Below, one piece after another: positions 26,981 to 36,863 of a stretch of 64,000 nt of DNA. The stretch comes from Neolewinella litorea. GTDB lineage: Bacteria > Bacteroidota > Bacteroidia > Chitinophagales > Saprospiraceae. The translations under genes were made by a program, and so were the position numbers. The notes beneath the pieces were generated by a model. The model ran no database searches. It was not told the origin of the DNA and worked only from the letters and a program-made list of their open reading frames with translations. How positions within the stretch are numbered: position 1 is the stretch's first letter; every line of letters starts with the position of its first letter. The DNA is taken from contig NZ_SRSF01000009.1 in assembly GCF_004803465.1 (NCBI RefSeq), positions 49,405-113,404 of the forward strand, written 5' to 3'.

Positions 26981-29383
26981 CTAATTGGGTGTGTCTCCCT
27001 CGCCTCTTCCGTCGATTCCGGGCTGGTCCGACTTCGCCTGATTCAGCCGGTAGACAAAGCTCAAAACTACCTGCCGCGCCTGCCGCCATTGGAAGTCGGA
27101 GGTGGCCACGTAGGTCGGCTGGTTGATCACCGTCCGTTGTACGCGGGTGTTGAACAGGTCGCGCCCACTGAGGGTCAGGGTACCCTTTCCGTCGAGCACA
27201 TCGAGCGAAGCGCCCACGTCCAGGGCGTAGGTGGCCAGTTCGCGCCCCTGGGGCGTCTCACGGGGGGCGTCGTACTCGAAGCTTACCTGGGTTTGCAGCC
27301 GGTCCGTGAGGTCAAAGGTAGCCGCGGCGCGACCGTTCCAGGAGCTCACGTCTACGGCGTAGTCGATGTCCTCGTAACTGCCCTCCACCCGGGCGGCGTA
27401 GAGATTAAAGTCGGAGGTAAATTTCCACCACTCGAAAAGATCGTAGTTGAAATTCACCTCGATTCCGTAGGCATCCCGGTTGCCGAGGTTAACGGGAAAG
27501 CGGATCGTGGTGCCGTCGTCGGCCGGCAGTACGAGCCGTTCGATCACCCCGGTAGTATAGCGGTAGTACATGCTCGCCTGCACCGATCCGGCGGGGAGGT
27601 ACCGCAGCAGTCCCGCCTCGTAGGAATCAGTATACTCGGGGCGGAGCGTGGGGTTGCCGACCGTGTTGTTGCGGGGGTCGTTAAAATTGGAAAAGGGCAG
27701 TAACAGGCGGAAGTAGGGCCGGCTGAGGCGGCGGCTGTAGCTCAGCTGCACTTGACTGACGTCCGTAAACTGATACGACACCGAAGCGCTCGGGAACAGA
27801 TTAAAGTAGTCCTGCTCGTTGGTGGAACCCGACTTGAGCAGGGCCGCCGTGACGTCGGAAAGCTCACCGCGCAGCCCCGCCTGGATGCCCAGCTTGCCAA
27901 ACTCACCGCTGCCGATGAAGTAGGCCGCCGCGATATTCTCGGTGTATTCCAGTTCGTCGTCGAATTCGGCAAAGACGCGGTACACCCCGGTCTCGTCCGC
28001 CTCCTCCACGCTGAAGGCGTTGCGGACCGTCCGGAAGGTCGAGCGCAGACCACCCTCAATTTTCAAGCTGTCGTTGAAGGGGTGTACGTAGTCGGTCTGC
28101 AGCAGCAGATTCGTCTCGTACTCGGTGTTGCTGGCGCGCTGGAGCAGGGGATCGGCCACCCCCGAGGTGGTCTGGGTGATGTCCGACAGTTCGAGGTCAT
28201 CGTCCAGGATGTATTGGGCATCAATGGTCCAGAGGTGATCCTCGTGGTCGTCGAAGGTGCGTTTATAGCTCAGGGAAGATTCAAGGTTCTGGTTGCCCGA
28301 ATCTTCCCGGGTATCTCGTACCGTCGTCGAGATCAACTCACGGTCGTCGTTGAAGTCGCGATAGGTCACCAGCGCGAGGTTGTCGTCCTCCGAGCGCCGG
28401 TAGAGCAGGGATCCGGTGAGCTGGTTACGGTCGTTGATGAACCAGTCGGTGCCCAGCTGAAAATTCCCGCCGACGCCCCCGCGATCCTGGTCGGTTTCGC
28501 TGTCGTACAGGGCCTGCAGACTTCCGTCGGCGTTCAGAAAGCGCTGCCGGCTACTCCCGCCCCCCGGCGCGCGCCGGTAGCTGATGCCGAAGTTCGAAAA
28601 GAGGTTGAACCGGTTGCGGCGGTAATTGAGGCTGTAGCTGGCTCCCAGGTTCTCCGGATAGCCTACCGTGGCCCCGAAGGAACCGTTGATCCCTTTCCGC
28701 TGATCTTTCTTCAGGATGATGTTGATGATGCCCGCTTCACCCTCGGCTTCGTAACGGGCCGAAGGATTGGTGATCACCTCCACGCTCTCAATGATGTCGC
28801 CCTGCATGCGCCGCAAGGCATCCAGGTCGCCCGAACTCAGCATGGCGGATGGCTTGCCGTCGACGAGGATGCGCACCCCGTTGCTGCCGCGCAGGGTGAT
28901 GTTGCCCTCTGGGTCGACGTTGACGGAGGGCACGTTGTTGAGAATATCCGCCGCGGTATTGCCCGCGCCGGTCAGGTCCTTGCCCACGTTAAACACCCGC
29001 TTGTCGAGTTTCATGACCATCTGGCTCCGCTCGGTGGTGACCTCCACGGTCTCCAGCGCTACGCCGCTCTGACCCATCCGCAGCGTGCCGAGGTCCAGCC
29101 CCGGATTTTCTACCGTAAGGTCGGGGACGGTAAGGTTATCAAATCCCAGGAATTGTATGACCAGGTAATAGTCCCCCGGTTTCACCTGCAGGGTAAAGCT
29201 CCCGTCCTCCCCCGTGGTGGTATTGGCCGCCATCGCGCTGTCGGCCGCCGTATAGGCGATCGCGGTGGCAAAGCCCAGCGGTTGACCACTTTCGTCTTGC
29301 ACCAGCGTACCCGCCAAAGGGAAAGACTGTGCGGGCAGCAGGCCTCCAAGGAAAAGGGTAGCGTAAAGTAAAATTCGGCGCAT
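26981..29383 (-). CDS. TonB-dependent receptor-like outer-membrane beta-barrel protein
   Basis: The 800-residue outer-membrane protein has a signal peptide ending LLPAQ. A carboxypeptidase-regulatory-like domain (about 23-110) and a plug domain follow (AADILNNVPSVNVDPEGNITLRG-type region, LVDGKPSAML, EVITNPSARYEAEGEAGIINI). The barrel is of the OMP_b-brl_3 type (PF14905). No TonB box was located and no SusD partner is adjacent, so the cargo is unknown. Proteins of this class are numerous in Bacteroidota and transport or bind peptides, metals or glycans. Confidence 0.88.
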   Translation of the reverse strand: MRRILLYATLFLGGLLPAQSFPLAGTLVQDESGQPLGFATAIAYTAADSAMAANTTTGEDGSFTLQVKPGDYYLVIQFLGFDNLTVPDLTVENPGLDLGTLRMGQSGVALETVEVTTERSQMVMKLDKRVFNVGKDLTGAGNTAADILNNVPSVNVDPEGNITLRGSNGVRILVDGKPSAMLSSGDLDALRRMQGDIIESVEVITNPSARYEAEGEAGIINIILKKDQRKGINGSFGATVGYPENLGASYSLNYRRNRFNLFSNFGISYRRAPGGGSSRQRFLNADGSLQALYDSETDQDRGGVGGNFQLGTDWFINDRNQLTGSLLYRRSEDDNLALVTYRDFNDDRELISTTVRDTREDSGNQNLESSLSYKRTFDDHEDHLWTIDAQYILDDDLELSDITQTTSGVADPLLQRASNTEYETNLLLQTDYVHPFNDSLKIEGGLRSTFRTVRNAFSVEEADETGVYRVFAEFDDELEYTENIAAAYFIGSGEFGKLGIQAGLRGELSDVTAALLKSGSTNEQDYFNLFPSASVSYQFTDVSQVQLSYSRRLSRPYFRLLLPFSNFNDPRNNTVGNPTLRPEYTDSYEAGLLRYLPAGSVQASMYYRYTTGVIERLVLPADDGTTIRFPVNLGNRDAYGIEVNFNYDLFEWWKFTSDFNLYAARVEGSYEDIDYAVDVSSWNGRAAATFDLTDRLQTQVSFEYDAPRETPQGRELATYALDVGASLDVLDGKGTLTLSGRDLFNTRVQRTVINQPTYVATSDFQWRQARQVVLSFVYRLNQAKSDQPGIDGRGEGDTPN

Positions 29384-29500
29384 CGGGGGGCTTTTTCTGT
29401 GTAACGTAATCTTGGTCAGATGGTTACAAGATTTCCCTGCGGCAGACGGGGGGTCCTGATCCGAACAAAATGACCCGCGAAGCCTTCACCACTTACCACC

Positions 29501-30727
29501 ATGGAGAAAAAAACCAAGATTCTTAACGACCCCGTTTACGGCTTCGTCAGCATCCCCTACGGTATCCTTTTCGACTTGGTGGAGCACCCCTACTTCCAGC
29601 GCCTCCGGAACATCAAACAGGTCAGCCTCACGCACTACGTCTACCCCGGCGCCCTGCACACCCGCTTCCACCATGCCCTCGGCGCCCTGCACCTCATGCA
29701 GCAGGCGGTCACCAGCCTGCGCGGTAAGGGCGTCGAGATCAGCGACGAGGAAGCGGAGGCCGTGATGATCGCGATCCTGCTCCACGACATCGGCCATGGT
29801 CCCTTCTCCCACACCCTCGAGCATACCCTCATTGGCGTCAACCACGAAGCCCTCAGCCTGCTCTTCATGGAACGGCTCAACGACGCCTTCCAGGGCCGCC
29901 TCGGACTGGCCATCGAGGTATTCACCGGTCGCTACCCGAAGCCCTATCTGCACCAACTCGTGAGCGGACAGCTCGATATGGACCGCCTGGACTACCTCAA
30001 CCGCGACAGCTACTTCACCGGCGTGGCCGAAGGGGTGATCGGCTACGACCGCATCATCAAGATGCTGAACGTGGTCGACGGTCGCCTGGTGGTGGAGCAA
30101 AAGGGCATCTACAGCGTGGAGCGCTTCCTGACCAGCCGCCGCATTATGTATTGGCAGGTGTACCTGCACAAGACCGTCGTAGCCGCCGAGCAGATGCTGC
30201 GCCTGATCCTGCGCCGCGCCCGGGAACTGGCCACGCGGGGACAAACGCCCTGGGCCCCGCCGGCCCTGGAATACTTCCTCAACCATTCCGTCGGGGCCAC
30301 CGAATTTACCGAGCGCCGCAACGAGCTGCTCGACTGCTTCGCCGCCCTGGACGATACCGACGTGAGCGCCGCCGTCAAGACCTGGCAGCGCCATCCCGAC
30401 GCCCTGCTCTCCTACCTCAGTTACGGCTTGGTCAACCGCCGGCTCTTCCGCCTGGAATTCAGCAACGACCCCTTCGATCCCGCCTACGTGGAAGAGATCC
30501 GCCGCGCCATCCACGCCAGCGCCCGGCTGCCCGCCCAGGCCGCCGATCACCTCATCATCCAGGGGCAGGAAACCAACAGCGCGTACACCCTGACCAAGGA
30601 GGAGATTATGGTGTGCACCAAGGAGGGTACCGTGGTACCCATGTCGAGCATCAGCGACTTCGGGATTGCCCCGCGCTCGTTTACCAAGTATTTTCTCTGT
30701 TACCCCAAGGAGGCTTCGGAACGCTAG
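29501..30727 (+). CDS. HD-domain phosphohydrolase, SAMHD1/dGTPase-like
   Basis: The 408-residue protein has an N-terminal HD domain: the HTRFHHALG motif (53-61), LLHDIGHGPFSHTLEH with H95-D96, and a distal DMDRLDYLNRDSYFTG segment. The layout matches the HD superfamily phosphohydrolases related to dGTPase and SAMHD1. Substrates may be dNTPs or signalling nucleotides; this cannot be told from sequence. The stop codon overlaps that of gltX by 4 nt (30724-30727), in convergent orientation. Confidence 0.85.
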   Translation: MEKKTKILNDPVYGFVSIPYGILFDLVEHPYFQRLRNIKQVSLTHYVYPGALHTRFHHALGALHLMQQAVTSLRGKGVEISDEEAEAVMIAILLHDIGHGPFSHTLEHTLIGVNHEALSLLFMERLNDAFQGRLGLAIEVFTGRYPKPYLHQLVSGQLDMDRLDYLNRDSYFTGVAEGVIGYDRIIKMLNVVDGRLVVEQKGIYSVERFLTSRRIMYWQVYLHKTVVAAEQMLRLILRRARELATRGQTPWAPPALEYFLNHSVGATEFTERRNELLDCFAALDDTDVSAAVKTWQRHPDALLSYLSYGLVNRRLFRLEFSNDPFDPAYVEEIRRAIHASARLPAQAADHLIIQGQETNSAYTLTKEEIMVCTKEGTVVPMSSISDFGIAPRSFTKYFLCYPKEASER

Positions 30728-32256
30728 TCGGCCTTGATCCGGTCCATGAGGTTGTACCCCTCGCCTAGGCGGGCCAGGGTTTCTTCCTGCCCTACGGCCT
30801 CCAGGATGGCGAAGGCATCGGGTCCGCTGGTGGAGCCGCTGACGGCGAGCCGGAGGATGGGCAATACTTGACCGAAGCCGAGTCCGTTCGACTCCATGAA
30901 GCTTACCGTCCGTTCCTTGATGGCCCCGGCGGTCCAGGCATCGAGTTCGCCCAGCGCGGTGCGGAGTTGCTCGAAGCGCGGGCGGAGTTCCGGTTTCCAT
31001 TTCTTGCGGGCCATCTTCTCGTCGATAATGCCTACCCGGTCCACGAAGTATAGTCCGTGCTCATAGAACTCCTCCAGGGTGTGCACCCGCTCCTTAAGCA
31101 GTCCGGCGATGGTGATCGCCAGCGCTTCGCTGATGGGGTGGCCGTGGGCGGCGAAGACCTCCTCGATCCGCGGTGCCAGGTGGTCGTCGGGGGTGGCGAT
31201 GAGGTACTGCTGGTTGTACCAGCGGGCTTTCTCGAAGTCGTACTGCGCGCCCGATTTATTGATCCGGTCCAGATCGAAGGCTTCCACCAGTTCGCGCAGA
31301 CTGAAGATCTCCTGCTCGGTACCCGGGTTCCAGCCCAGGAAGGCCAGGAAATTCACCACGGCGGCGGGCAGGAAGCCGGCTTCCCGGAACCCGCTGAGGG
31401 TTTCGCCGTCCGCCTTCCAGTCGAGCGGAAAGACTGGGAAACCCATCTGCTGTCCGTCGCGCTTGCTCAACTTGCCCTTGCCGTTTGGCTTGAGCAGGAG
31501 GGGCAGGTGGGCGAAGGCGGGCATTGATTTTTCCCAGCCGAAGGCGCGGTAGAGCAGGACGTGCAGGGCGGTGCTGGGCAGCCACTCTTCTCCGCGGATC
31601 ACGTGGGTGATCTGCATCAGGTGGTCGTCGACCACGTTGGCCAGGTGGTAGGTGGGCAGTCCGTCGGCCTTCATCAGCACCTTGTCGTCGACCTCCTCGC
31701 TCTGGAAGGCCACGTCGCCGCGCACGATGTCGCTGATGTGTACCATCTGTCCGGGCTCCACCCGGAGGCGTACCACGTAGGGCGTTTGCGCGGCCAACAG
31801 CTCCTCCGTTTGTTCCTTGCCCAGCGTCAGGCTGTTGCGCAGATCGCCGCGCGTGGCGGCGTCGTAGCGGAAGTTGTGGTTCCCCGCCGATTTCTCCGCT
31901 TCCCGCCGGCGGTCGAGCTCGTCTTCGGTGTCGAAGGCGTAGTAGGCCTTGCCCGCGTCCAGCAGGTGCTGGGTGTAGCGGGCGTAGATGTCCTTTCGCT
32001 CACTCTGCCGGTATGGCCCGAAATCACCCCCGATGCCCGGTCCTTCGTCCGGCCGGATACCGGCCCATTCCAGGACTTGGAGGATATATTCTTCGGCGCC
32101 CGGTACGTAGCGTTTCTGGTCCGTATCCTCTACGCGCAGCACGAACGCGCCCCCCTCCCGGCGGGCGAAAAGGTAGTTGTAGAGCGCGGTGCGCAAGCCT
32201 CCGATGTGGAGGGCCCCGGTGGGCGAGGGGGCGAAACGGACGCGGACATCTGCCAT
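30724..32256 (-). CDS. gltX: Glutamyl-tRNA synthetase
   Basis: This 510-residue class I aminoacyl-tRNA synthetase charges tRNA-Glu. The HIGH-type motif is HIGG (17-20), with FAPSPTGALHIGGLRTALYN around it. The KMSKS-type motif is KLSKR (262-266). The C-terminal anticodon-binding region is complete. A promoter with near-consensus spacing lies about 113 nt upstream, giving an unusually long 5' leader. Confidence 0.97.
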   Translation of the reverse strand: MADVRVRFAPSPTGALHIGGLRTALYNYLFARREGGAFVLRVEDTDQKRYVPGAEEYILQVLEWAGIRPDEGPGIGGDFGPYRQSERKDIYARYTQHLLDAGKAYYAFDTEDELDRRREAEKSAGNHNFRYDAATRGDLRNSLTLGKEQTEELLAAQTPYVVRLRVEPGQMVHISDIVRGDVAFQSEEVDDKVLMKADGLPTYHLANVVDDHLMQITHVIRGEEWLPSTALHVLLYRAFGWEKSMPAFAHLPLLLKPNGKGKLSKRDGQQMGFPVFPLDWKADGETLSGFREAGFLPAAVVNFLAFLGWNPGTEQEIFSLRELVEAFDLDRINKSGAQYDFEKARWYNQQYLIATPDDHLAPRIEEVFAAHGHPISEALAITIAGLLKERVHTLEEFYEHGLYFVDRVGIIDEKMARKKWKPELRPRFEQLRTALGELDAWTAGAIKERTVSFMESNGLGFGQVLPILRLAVSGSTSGPDAFAILEAVGQEETLARLGEGYNLMDRIKAD

Positions 32257-32368
32257 ACTATAGTAGTTTCTCGGACGAACCGTGGTAAAATTTTATTAGG
32301 TAAGCAGCCTATTTCACCACTTAAACGTTTAAATGGAGACTGTCACGAAATGTGAATCCAAACGCCGC

Positions 32369-32399
32369 CAAAGGTAGTTAAAGCTGCCCCTACCACAAG
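32369..32399 (-). promoter_or_regulatory. Candidate promoter of gltX
   Basis: On the minus strand CTTG (32396-32399) is followed after exactly 19 nt by TACCTTTG (32369-32376), matching the Bacteroidota TTTG-N19-TAnnTTTG pattern with one mismatch in the -33 box. Predicted leader length is about 105-110 nt; no riboswitch or T-box was recognised in it. Confidence 0.55.
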
Positions 32400-32499
32400 C
32401 AATCCACCGGATTAATACGTCTCGTAGATTGTTCCCGTACCCTGGTTATTGATTTCCCTTTTCCAGAACCCTGTTTATTCTCCCAATACCTCAAAGACA

Positions 32500-33171
32500 A
32501 TGTACCTAATCAAGACACCAAGGGTAATCCAGAAGCTCTTCCCGAACTTCCACTGGCGGGTCGGGCAACGGCAGGAGCAGCCCACGCTCTACCTGACTTT
32601 CGACGACGGCCCCATCCCCCACCTTACCCCCTGGATCCTCGAGCAGCTTGAGCAATACCGGGCCAAGGCTACCTTCTTCTGCGTCGGCAACAACGTGCGC
32701 CGCTACCCCGATGTCCTGCAGCAAACGCTCGACGCCGGTCACGTGGTCGGCAACCACACCACCCACCACCTCGACGGCTGGAAGACGGACAACGTCCCCT
32801 ACTTCCACGACGTGCGCCACTGCGCCGTCCAGCTCAAGACCACGCTCTTCCGCCCCCCCTACGGCCGGTTGAAGCCCAGTCAGGCCCAGTTCCTGCAGCG
32901 CCACTACCAGATCGTAATGTGGGACGTGCTGAGCGGCGACTTCGATCCCGAGCTTACCCCCGAGGACTGCTACGACAACGTAGTCGACAACGCCGGCCCC
33001 GGCAGCATTGTCGTCCTGCACGACAGCCTCAAGGCCGAAGAGAACGTCCGCGAGATCCTGCCCCGCATCCTGGAGCATTACACCAGCCTGGGCTACGCCT
33101 TCGCCAGCCTCACCCCCGAGGTACTCGCCGGAACCGCCGGCGTAACCAAGACCCGCCTGAAAACGGCCTGA
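32500..33171 (+). CDS. Polysaccharide deacetylase (NodB homology)
   Basis: The 223-residue CE4-type deacetylase has the motifs TFDDGP (33-38, D35-D36), HTTHH (H86 and H90, metal ligands), RPPYG (118-122) and the late VVLHDSLK. It would remove N-acetyl or O-acetyl groups from cell-wall or capsular sugars. No signal peptide is evident; the N-terminal MYLIKTPRVIQKLFPNFHW helix is typical of small Bacteroidota members. The ATG at 32500 is chosen over an in-frame start at 32449 on homology of the N-terminus. Confidence 0.9.
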   Translation: MYLIKTPRVIQKLFPNFHWRVGQRQEQPTLYLTFDDGPIPHLTPWILEQLEQYRAKATFFCVGNNVRRYPDVLQQTLDAGHVVGNHTTHHLDGWKTDNVPYFHDVRHCAVQLKTTLFRPPYGRLKPSQAQFLQRHYQIVMWDVLSGDFDPELTPEDCYDNVVDNAGPGSIVVLHDSLKAEENVREILPRILEHYTSLGYAFASLTPEVLAGTAGVTKTRLKTA

Positions 33172-33175
33172 GGCC

Positions 33176-34654
33176 CTACTTCTTTTTGCCCGCGACGCGG
33201 TCCAGCCCCGCCTTGGCCATCATGTGGAGGCCTACCCGGTATTCGGCCGGGTTCATCTCCAGACAGGTGCGAAAGTATTGGGCGGCGGCCTTCCAGTTCT
33301 CCTTTTTTTCCTGCAGCAGTCCCGCCTGCAAGGCAGCATTACACGCGAAATACGCCGGATGGTCACGGCCTAGGGTGATGGTTCGTTCGTAGAACGACAT
33401 GGCCCCGGCGTGGTCGCCCAAACCGTCCAGTACCCGGCCGGTGCGGTAGCGGTGCTCGAGCTGCTCTTCCGCCGTCAGCGTAGCCATATTCACCTTGTCC
33501 AGTTCAGCCCTTGCGCGGGTGAAGTAGCCGCCGTCGAAGAGCAAGCGTGCCCGTAGCAGGTTTAGGTTGGGCGGCCGGTCGTGCGCCGCTTCCCGAATGG
33601 CATTTTCATCCCCACCATCCCGGCTCCCACCTTCGATTTCCGCCATGGTGCGGCGGTAAGTGGCCTCGTCGCCCTGGAGCAGGTACGACCAGGCGATTTT
33701 TTGTAGGGCCTCCTCCCGGAAGTGGCGTCCAGGGTAGCGTAGGAGAAAGGACTTGAAGTGTAGACGGGCCTGCGGATTGAGGTTGCGCAGTTTAGCCTGC
33801 CCAAGCAAAAAATCGAGGTAGGGAAAGTCAGCGGTGGTTCCCCCGCGCTGCTGCTTTTCGAGCAAGGTAAGCGCCTCGGCGTTGCGGTTGGTCCGCATGG
33901 CCAGGTTGGCGCGTACAAAGAGATGAAGGTTGTTCTCCGCGGGCCGCAGAGGCAGGGGCTTCACGGTTTGGTAGGCCCGCTCCGGGCGGTCGGCCAGGTA
34001 AAGCTCCATGAAGGCGTAGAGCACCTGGGTTTCCAGATAAAACGGACTGCCCTCATCAGCCAGGGCCCGTCGCATTTCCTTACGTCCCTGGGCAATGGTG
34101 CCGGTCAGGGATGAGAAAAGCTCCACCCCCCATTTGTACTGGGGTGGGATCGAACCCACGGCAGCGTGCAGCAGGCCCAGGTCCTTATAGGTAAGCAGGA
34201 AATCGGGGAAGCGGGTGACGTTATCCTTCAGGTGCTTGTAGGCCCGGTTCAGTTGTCGGAAGGCCGCCAGGTGCCTTTCGAACCGCAGCTCGATCAGACA
34301 GCGGTGCAGTCGCGCTTCAGCCAGCGCGTAGTGGTAGTAGGGCGAACTGCTGTCTCCCTGCTCCAGAATGGCCACGCGCTGGTCAAAGCGGCGGGCCAAT
34401 TGCCCGTCCAATCCCTCGTCGCCGCTCAGGTACAGGCGGAAGAAGTCGACGTAGCTTTCCAGGTGATAGGCCGCCAGGTTGCGGGGCTCCGTATGCTTCA
34501 GCCGCTGAATACCCGCCTCGGCGAGATCCAGCTCCAGGCGAAGAATGTCGCCGTACACTGCCCTGGCTTCCCTACCGAAGTCGTAGTGGTATTCGGCGGC
34601 CGACAGGCACGCCGTACCCAGGGTAAGCAGCAAAAGCAACAGGGTGTTACGCAT
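33176..34654 (-). CDS. Secreted TPR-like helical protein, unknown function
   Basis: The 492-residue protein has a signal peptide ([18 protein letters not shown]). It is otherwise predicted all-helical, with TPR-like tandem helices, for example [30 protein letters not shown] near 110 and [13 protein letters not shown] followed by [17 protein letters not shown] near the end. It likely forms a scaffold in the periplasm. The open frame starts at a TTG (34663), but the ATG at 34654 precedes the signal peptide. Its start overlaps the end of the pterin dehydratase gene by 8 nt. Confidence 0.7.
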   Translation of the reverse strand: MRNTLLLLLLTLGTACLSAAEYHYDFGREARAVYGDILRLELDLAEAGIQRLKHTEPRNLAAYHLESYVDFFRLYLSGDEGLDGQLARRFDQRVAILEQGDSSSPYYHYALAEARLHRCLIELRFERHLAAFRQLNRAYKHLKDNVTRFPDFLLTYKDLGLLHAAVGSIPPQYKWGVELFSSLTGTIAQGRKEMRRALADEGSPFYLETQVLYAFMELYLADRPERAYQTVKPLPLRPAENNLHLFVRANLAMRTNRNAEALTLLEKQQRGGTTADFPYLDFLLGQAKLRNLNPQARLHFKSFLLRYPGRHFREEALQKIAWSYLLQGDEATYRRTMAEIEGGSRDGGDENAIREAAHDRPPNLNLLRARLLFDGGYFTRARAELDKVNMATLTAEEQLEHRYRTGRVLDGLGDHAGAMSFYERTITLGRDHPAYFACNAALQAGLLQEKKENWKAAAQYFRTCLEMNPAEYRVGLHMMAKAGLDRVAGKKK

Positions 34655-34892
34655 ATCGCGCAAAGATACCGTCTATCCGCTCGGCCAATTTTCGGTCGCG
34701 GTCGGTAACGGTATTGCCGGCGTCGTGGGTGTTCAGTTTGATACTTACGCGGTTGTAGACGTTCGACCAGTCGGGGTGGTGGTCCATCTTCTCGGCGGCA
34801 AAGGCCACTTCGGTCATGAAAGCAAAGGCCTGCCGAAAATCGGCAAAGGTGAAGTCGCGGTGGAGGGCGTTGTCTTTTTCTTTCCAGGGCAT
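34647..34892 (-). CDS. Pterin-4a-carbinolamine dehydratase
   Basis: The compact 81-residue protein is of the PCD/DCoH family, which dehydrates 4a-hydroxy-tetrahydrobiopterin. Signature residues are present: [20 protein letters not shown] (the tandem His and following Pro-Asp-Trp), [16 protein letters not shown], and [12 protein letters not shown]. It is at the short end for the family but the fold core is complete. No aromatic amino acid hydroxylase is adjacent. It overlaps the downstream gene by 8 nt. Confidence 0.9.
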   Translation of the reverse strand: MPWKEKDNALHRDFTFADFRQAFAFMTEVAFAAEKMDHHPDWSNVYNRVSIKLNTHDAGNTVTDRDRKLAERIDGIFARYA

Positions 34893-35028
34893 GGGGGGAG
34901 GGAGTTAAGGGGTAAGGGGGTTGTGTTTGTCCCTCGCTTCGCTCGGGGTGGGGGGATCAATGTAATCAAAGTCCAAGATTCCGGTTTTCTCAGCCCCTAA
35001 AAGACTAAAGAACTAAAATACTACCACC

Positions 35029-35277
35029 CTAACTACCCCGCAGTGCCTCGATCAACTCCTCCTTGCTCATCTTGGACCGGCCTTCGATGCCTACCTTTTT
35101 GGCTTCGTCGTAGAGTTCCTGCTTGGTGCGTTCCTCGTATTTCTTGGCGTGGCCGCCCTTTTTGCTCGCGTCCGGGGTGTTTGAGATGCGGGCGGCTTTT
35201 TGCTTGCTCATGCCCTCGTCGCGGAGGGCCTCATACTGGGCGTCGTTCTTGACACTGGGTCCGTGATCTTTAGCCAT
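35029..35277 (-). CDS. Small basic protein with Rho_N/SAP-like C-terminus
   Basis: The 82-residue protein is of a type common in Bacteroidota and other bacteria. The N-terminal half, DHGPSVKNDAQYEALRDEGM then SKQKAARISN, matches the DUF7218 pattern. The C-terminal half, TKQELYDEAKKVGIEGRS then KMSKEELIEALR, is a Rho termination factor N-terminal/SAP-like helix pair. It is rich in Lys and lacks Cys. Such proteins probably bind nucleic acid; the role is unknown. Confidence 0.78.
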   Translation of the reverse strand: MAKDHGPSVKNDAQYEALRDEGMSKQKAARISNTPDASKKGGHAKKYEERTKQELYDEAKKVGIEGRSKMSKEELIEALRGS

Positions 35278-35413
35278 GGCTTTTTCTCTTTGCAACCCGG
35301 CCGGCCCTGACCGTGTTCAGGCGCTTCGGGGCGGCGGCGCGCGGGTGCCGTAGCCCTCCGCAAACGGCCGTCCCGTTCGGTTCTACCCGGGGTATTGACC
35401 GTACTTTTACGGC

Positions 35414-36037
35414 ATGTTCCCCGACCTCCTAAGTCTTTGCCAATCATTGGAAAATACCTTCGCGGAGATTCCGGAAAGCCGCAGGGTGAGACTGAACAGA
35501 TTGTCCGGCTATGTCCGCCACCGCATTGATGCGGGATGGATCGCGCGCCTCACGGCCATCTGTACCCACAATTCCCGGCGCAGCCACCTCACTCAGCTCT
35601 GGCTGGCGATGGCGGCCGATTTTTACGGCATCCCGAACGTCGAGACCTACTCCGGCGGTACCGAAGCCACCGCCTTCCACCCGAATGCCGTGGCCGCCCT
35701 GCGGCGCGCGGGCCTGGAAACCGATCGTGAAGATGCAGAAGGGCAGAACCCCATATATCGGGTACGCTGGCGGGAAGACATGTCACCTTACCGCGCCTTC
35801 TCCAAGGTCTGGAACGCCGCGCCCAATCCCCGTAAGGATTTCGCGGCCGTGATGGTCTGTTCCGAAGCCGACGCGGCCTGCCCGGTGGTAGCGGGTTGCG
35901 ATCTGCGCGTTGCCCTGCCCTTTGAAGATCCCAAAGCCTCCGATGGGACGCCCCGCGAAGCCGCAGCCTACGACGCATCCGTACAGGAGATCGGACGCGA
36001 GATGCTGTACGTCATGCACCGGGCGGGGCAGGGCTAG
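35414..36037 (+). CDS. Low-molecular-weight protein-tyrosine-phosphatase-like protein
   Basis: The 207-residue protein carries a C-x5-R loop, AICTHNSRRSH (C50 to R56), placed after a 45-residue helical extension, then ETYSGGTEATAFHPNAVAAL, a family-typical helix. This is the LMW phosphatase/arsenate reductase fold; close Bacteroidota relatives are labelled protein-tyrosine-phosphatase. The reaction could be phosphatase or arsenate reduction. No ars genes are nearby. A TACTTTTA -7-like sequence at 35402 lies 4 nt before the ATG. It overlaps the creatininase stop by 4 nt. Confidence 0.75.
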   Translation: MFPDLLSLCQSLENTFAEIPESRRVRLNRLSGYVRHRIDAGWIARLTAICTHNSRRSHLTQLWLAMAADFYGIPNVETYSGGTEATAFHPNAVAALRRAGLETDREDAEGQNPIYRVRWREDMSPYRAFSKVWNAAPNPRKDFAAVMVCSEADAACPVVAGCDLRVALPFEDPKASDGTPREAAAYDASVQEIGREMLYVMHRAGQG

Positions 36038-36798
36038 TGGTACATATTTTGGGGGTCCAGATCGGCGAGCTCGACGAACAGGTCGGCGAATTTCCGCGTC
36101 ACGTCCCGGAAGTAACGTTCTCCCTTCTCGGCACTCGCCTTGCTCGGGTCACCGATTCCCGTATCGTCGGTCACCTGCGACCAGCGGCGCTCGTGCGTCA
36201 CCCAACCCTCGGCGAAGGCCTTGATCCTGTGTTTCTTTTCGGTGCCCGGACCGGCCTCTTCAAGCGGTAGTACCAGGTCGGGCCGCAGGTACATCACCAG
36301 GCTCGTCTCCATTTCGTCGGCGTGGTCGCCGGCCTCCTCGAAGTACTTCGTCTTGTCCAGGGAGCGGAACCAGTCGGACGTACAGAAGAACATCTCGGGG
36401 TACTCCAGGCCCAGTTCCTTAAGCAGCAGTTTAAAGCTGTTTCCTCCGTGGCTGTTGAAGACGAGTAGTTTCTTTACCCCTTGCCGGTTCAGCGTTTCGG
36501 CCACGTCGCGCAGGATGGCCAGCTGGGTGGAGGGGTTGAGGTTCATGTCGAGAAAGATGTCGGTCTGCCCGGTATTGATCCCGAAGGGGATGGTCGGCAG
36601 CACCATGATCCTGGCACCGCGCTCCCACGCCAGGCGGGCGGCTTCTTCGACTAGTCCGTCGGCCTCGATGTTGTCCGTTCCGTAGGGCAGGTGATAGTTG
36701 TGTGCCTCCGTGGCACCCCAGGGCAGAATGGCCAGGTCGACGGTGGCGTCCTTGAGGTGTTTCCAGTTGGTTTCGGCGAGGATGTAGGGGCGTATCAT
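36034..36798 (-). CDS. Creatininase-family amidohydrolase
   Basis: The 254-residue protein of the creatininase/FAPy-deformylase-like family has metal-binding motifs PWGATEAHNYHLPYGTDN (E31, H36, D42) and FNSHGGNS (about 115-122). Members hydrolyse cyclic amides such as creatinine or act in riboflavin/F420 formamide steps; substrate is unknown here. A much longer open frame runs upstream to 37026, but that part reads antisense through the GNAT gene, so the ATG at 36798 (MIRPYILAETNW) is used. Confidence 0.88.
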   Translation of the reverse strand: MIRPYILAETNWKHLKDATVDLAILPWGATEAHNYHLPYGTDNIEADGLVEEAARLAWERGARIMVLPTIPFGINTGQTDIFLDMNLNPSTQLAILRDVAETLNRQGVKKLLVFNSHGGNSFKLLLKELGLEYPEMFFCTSDWFRSLDKTKYFEEAGDHADEMETSLVMYLRPDLVLPLEEAGPGTEKKHRIKAFAEGWVTHERRWSQVTDDTGIGDPSKASAEKGERYFRDVTRKFADLFVELADLDPQNMYH

Positions 36799-36863
36799 GG
36801 CGGATGGCGATGGTGAGGTGCCCGAAGATAAAGGTGCCGCAGACATCACCCCGTTGCATGGGG

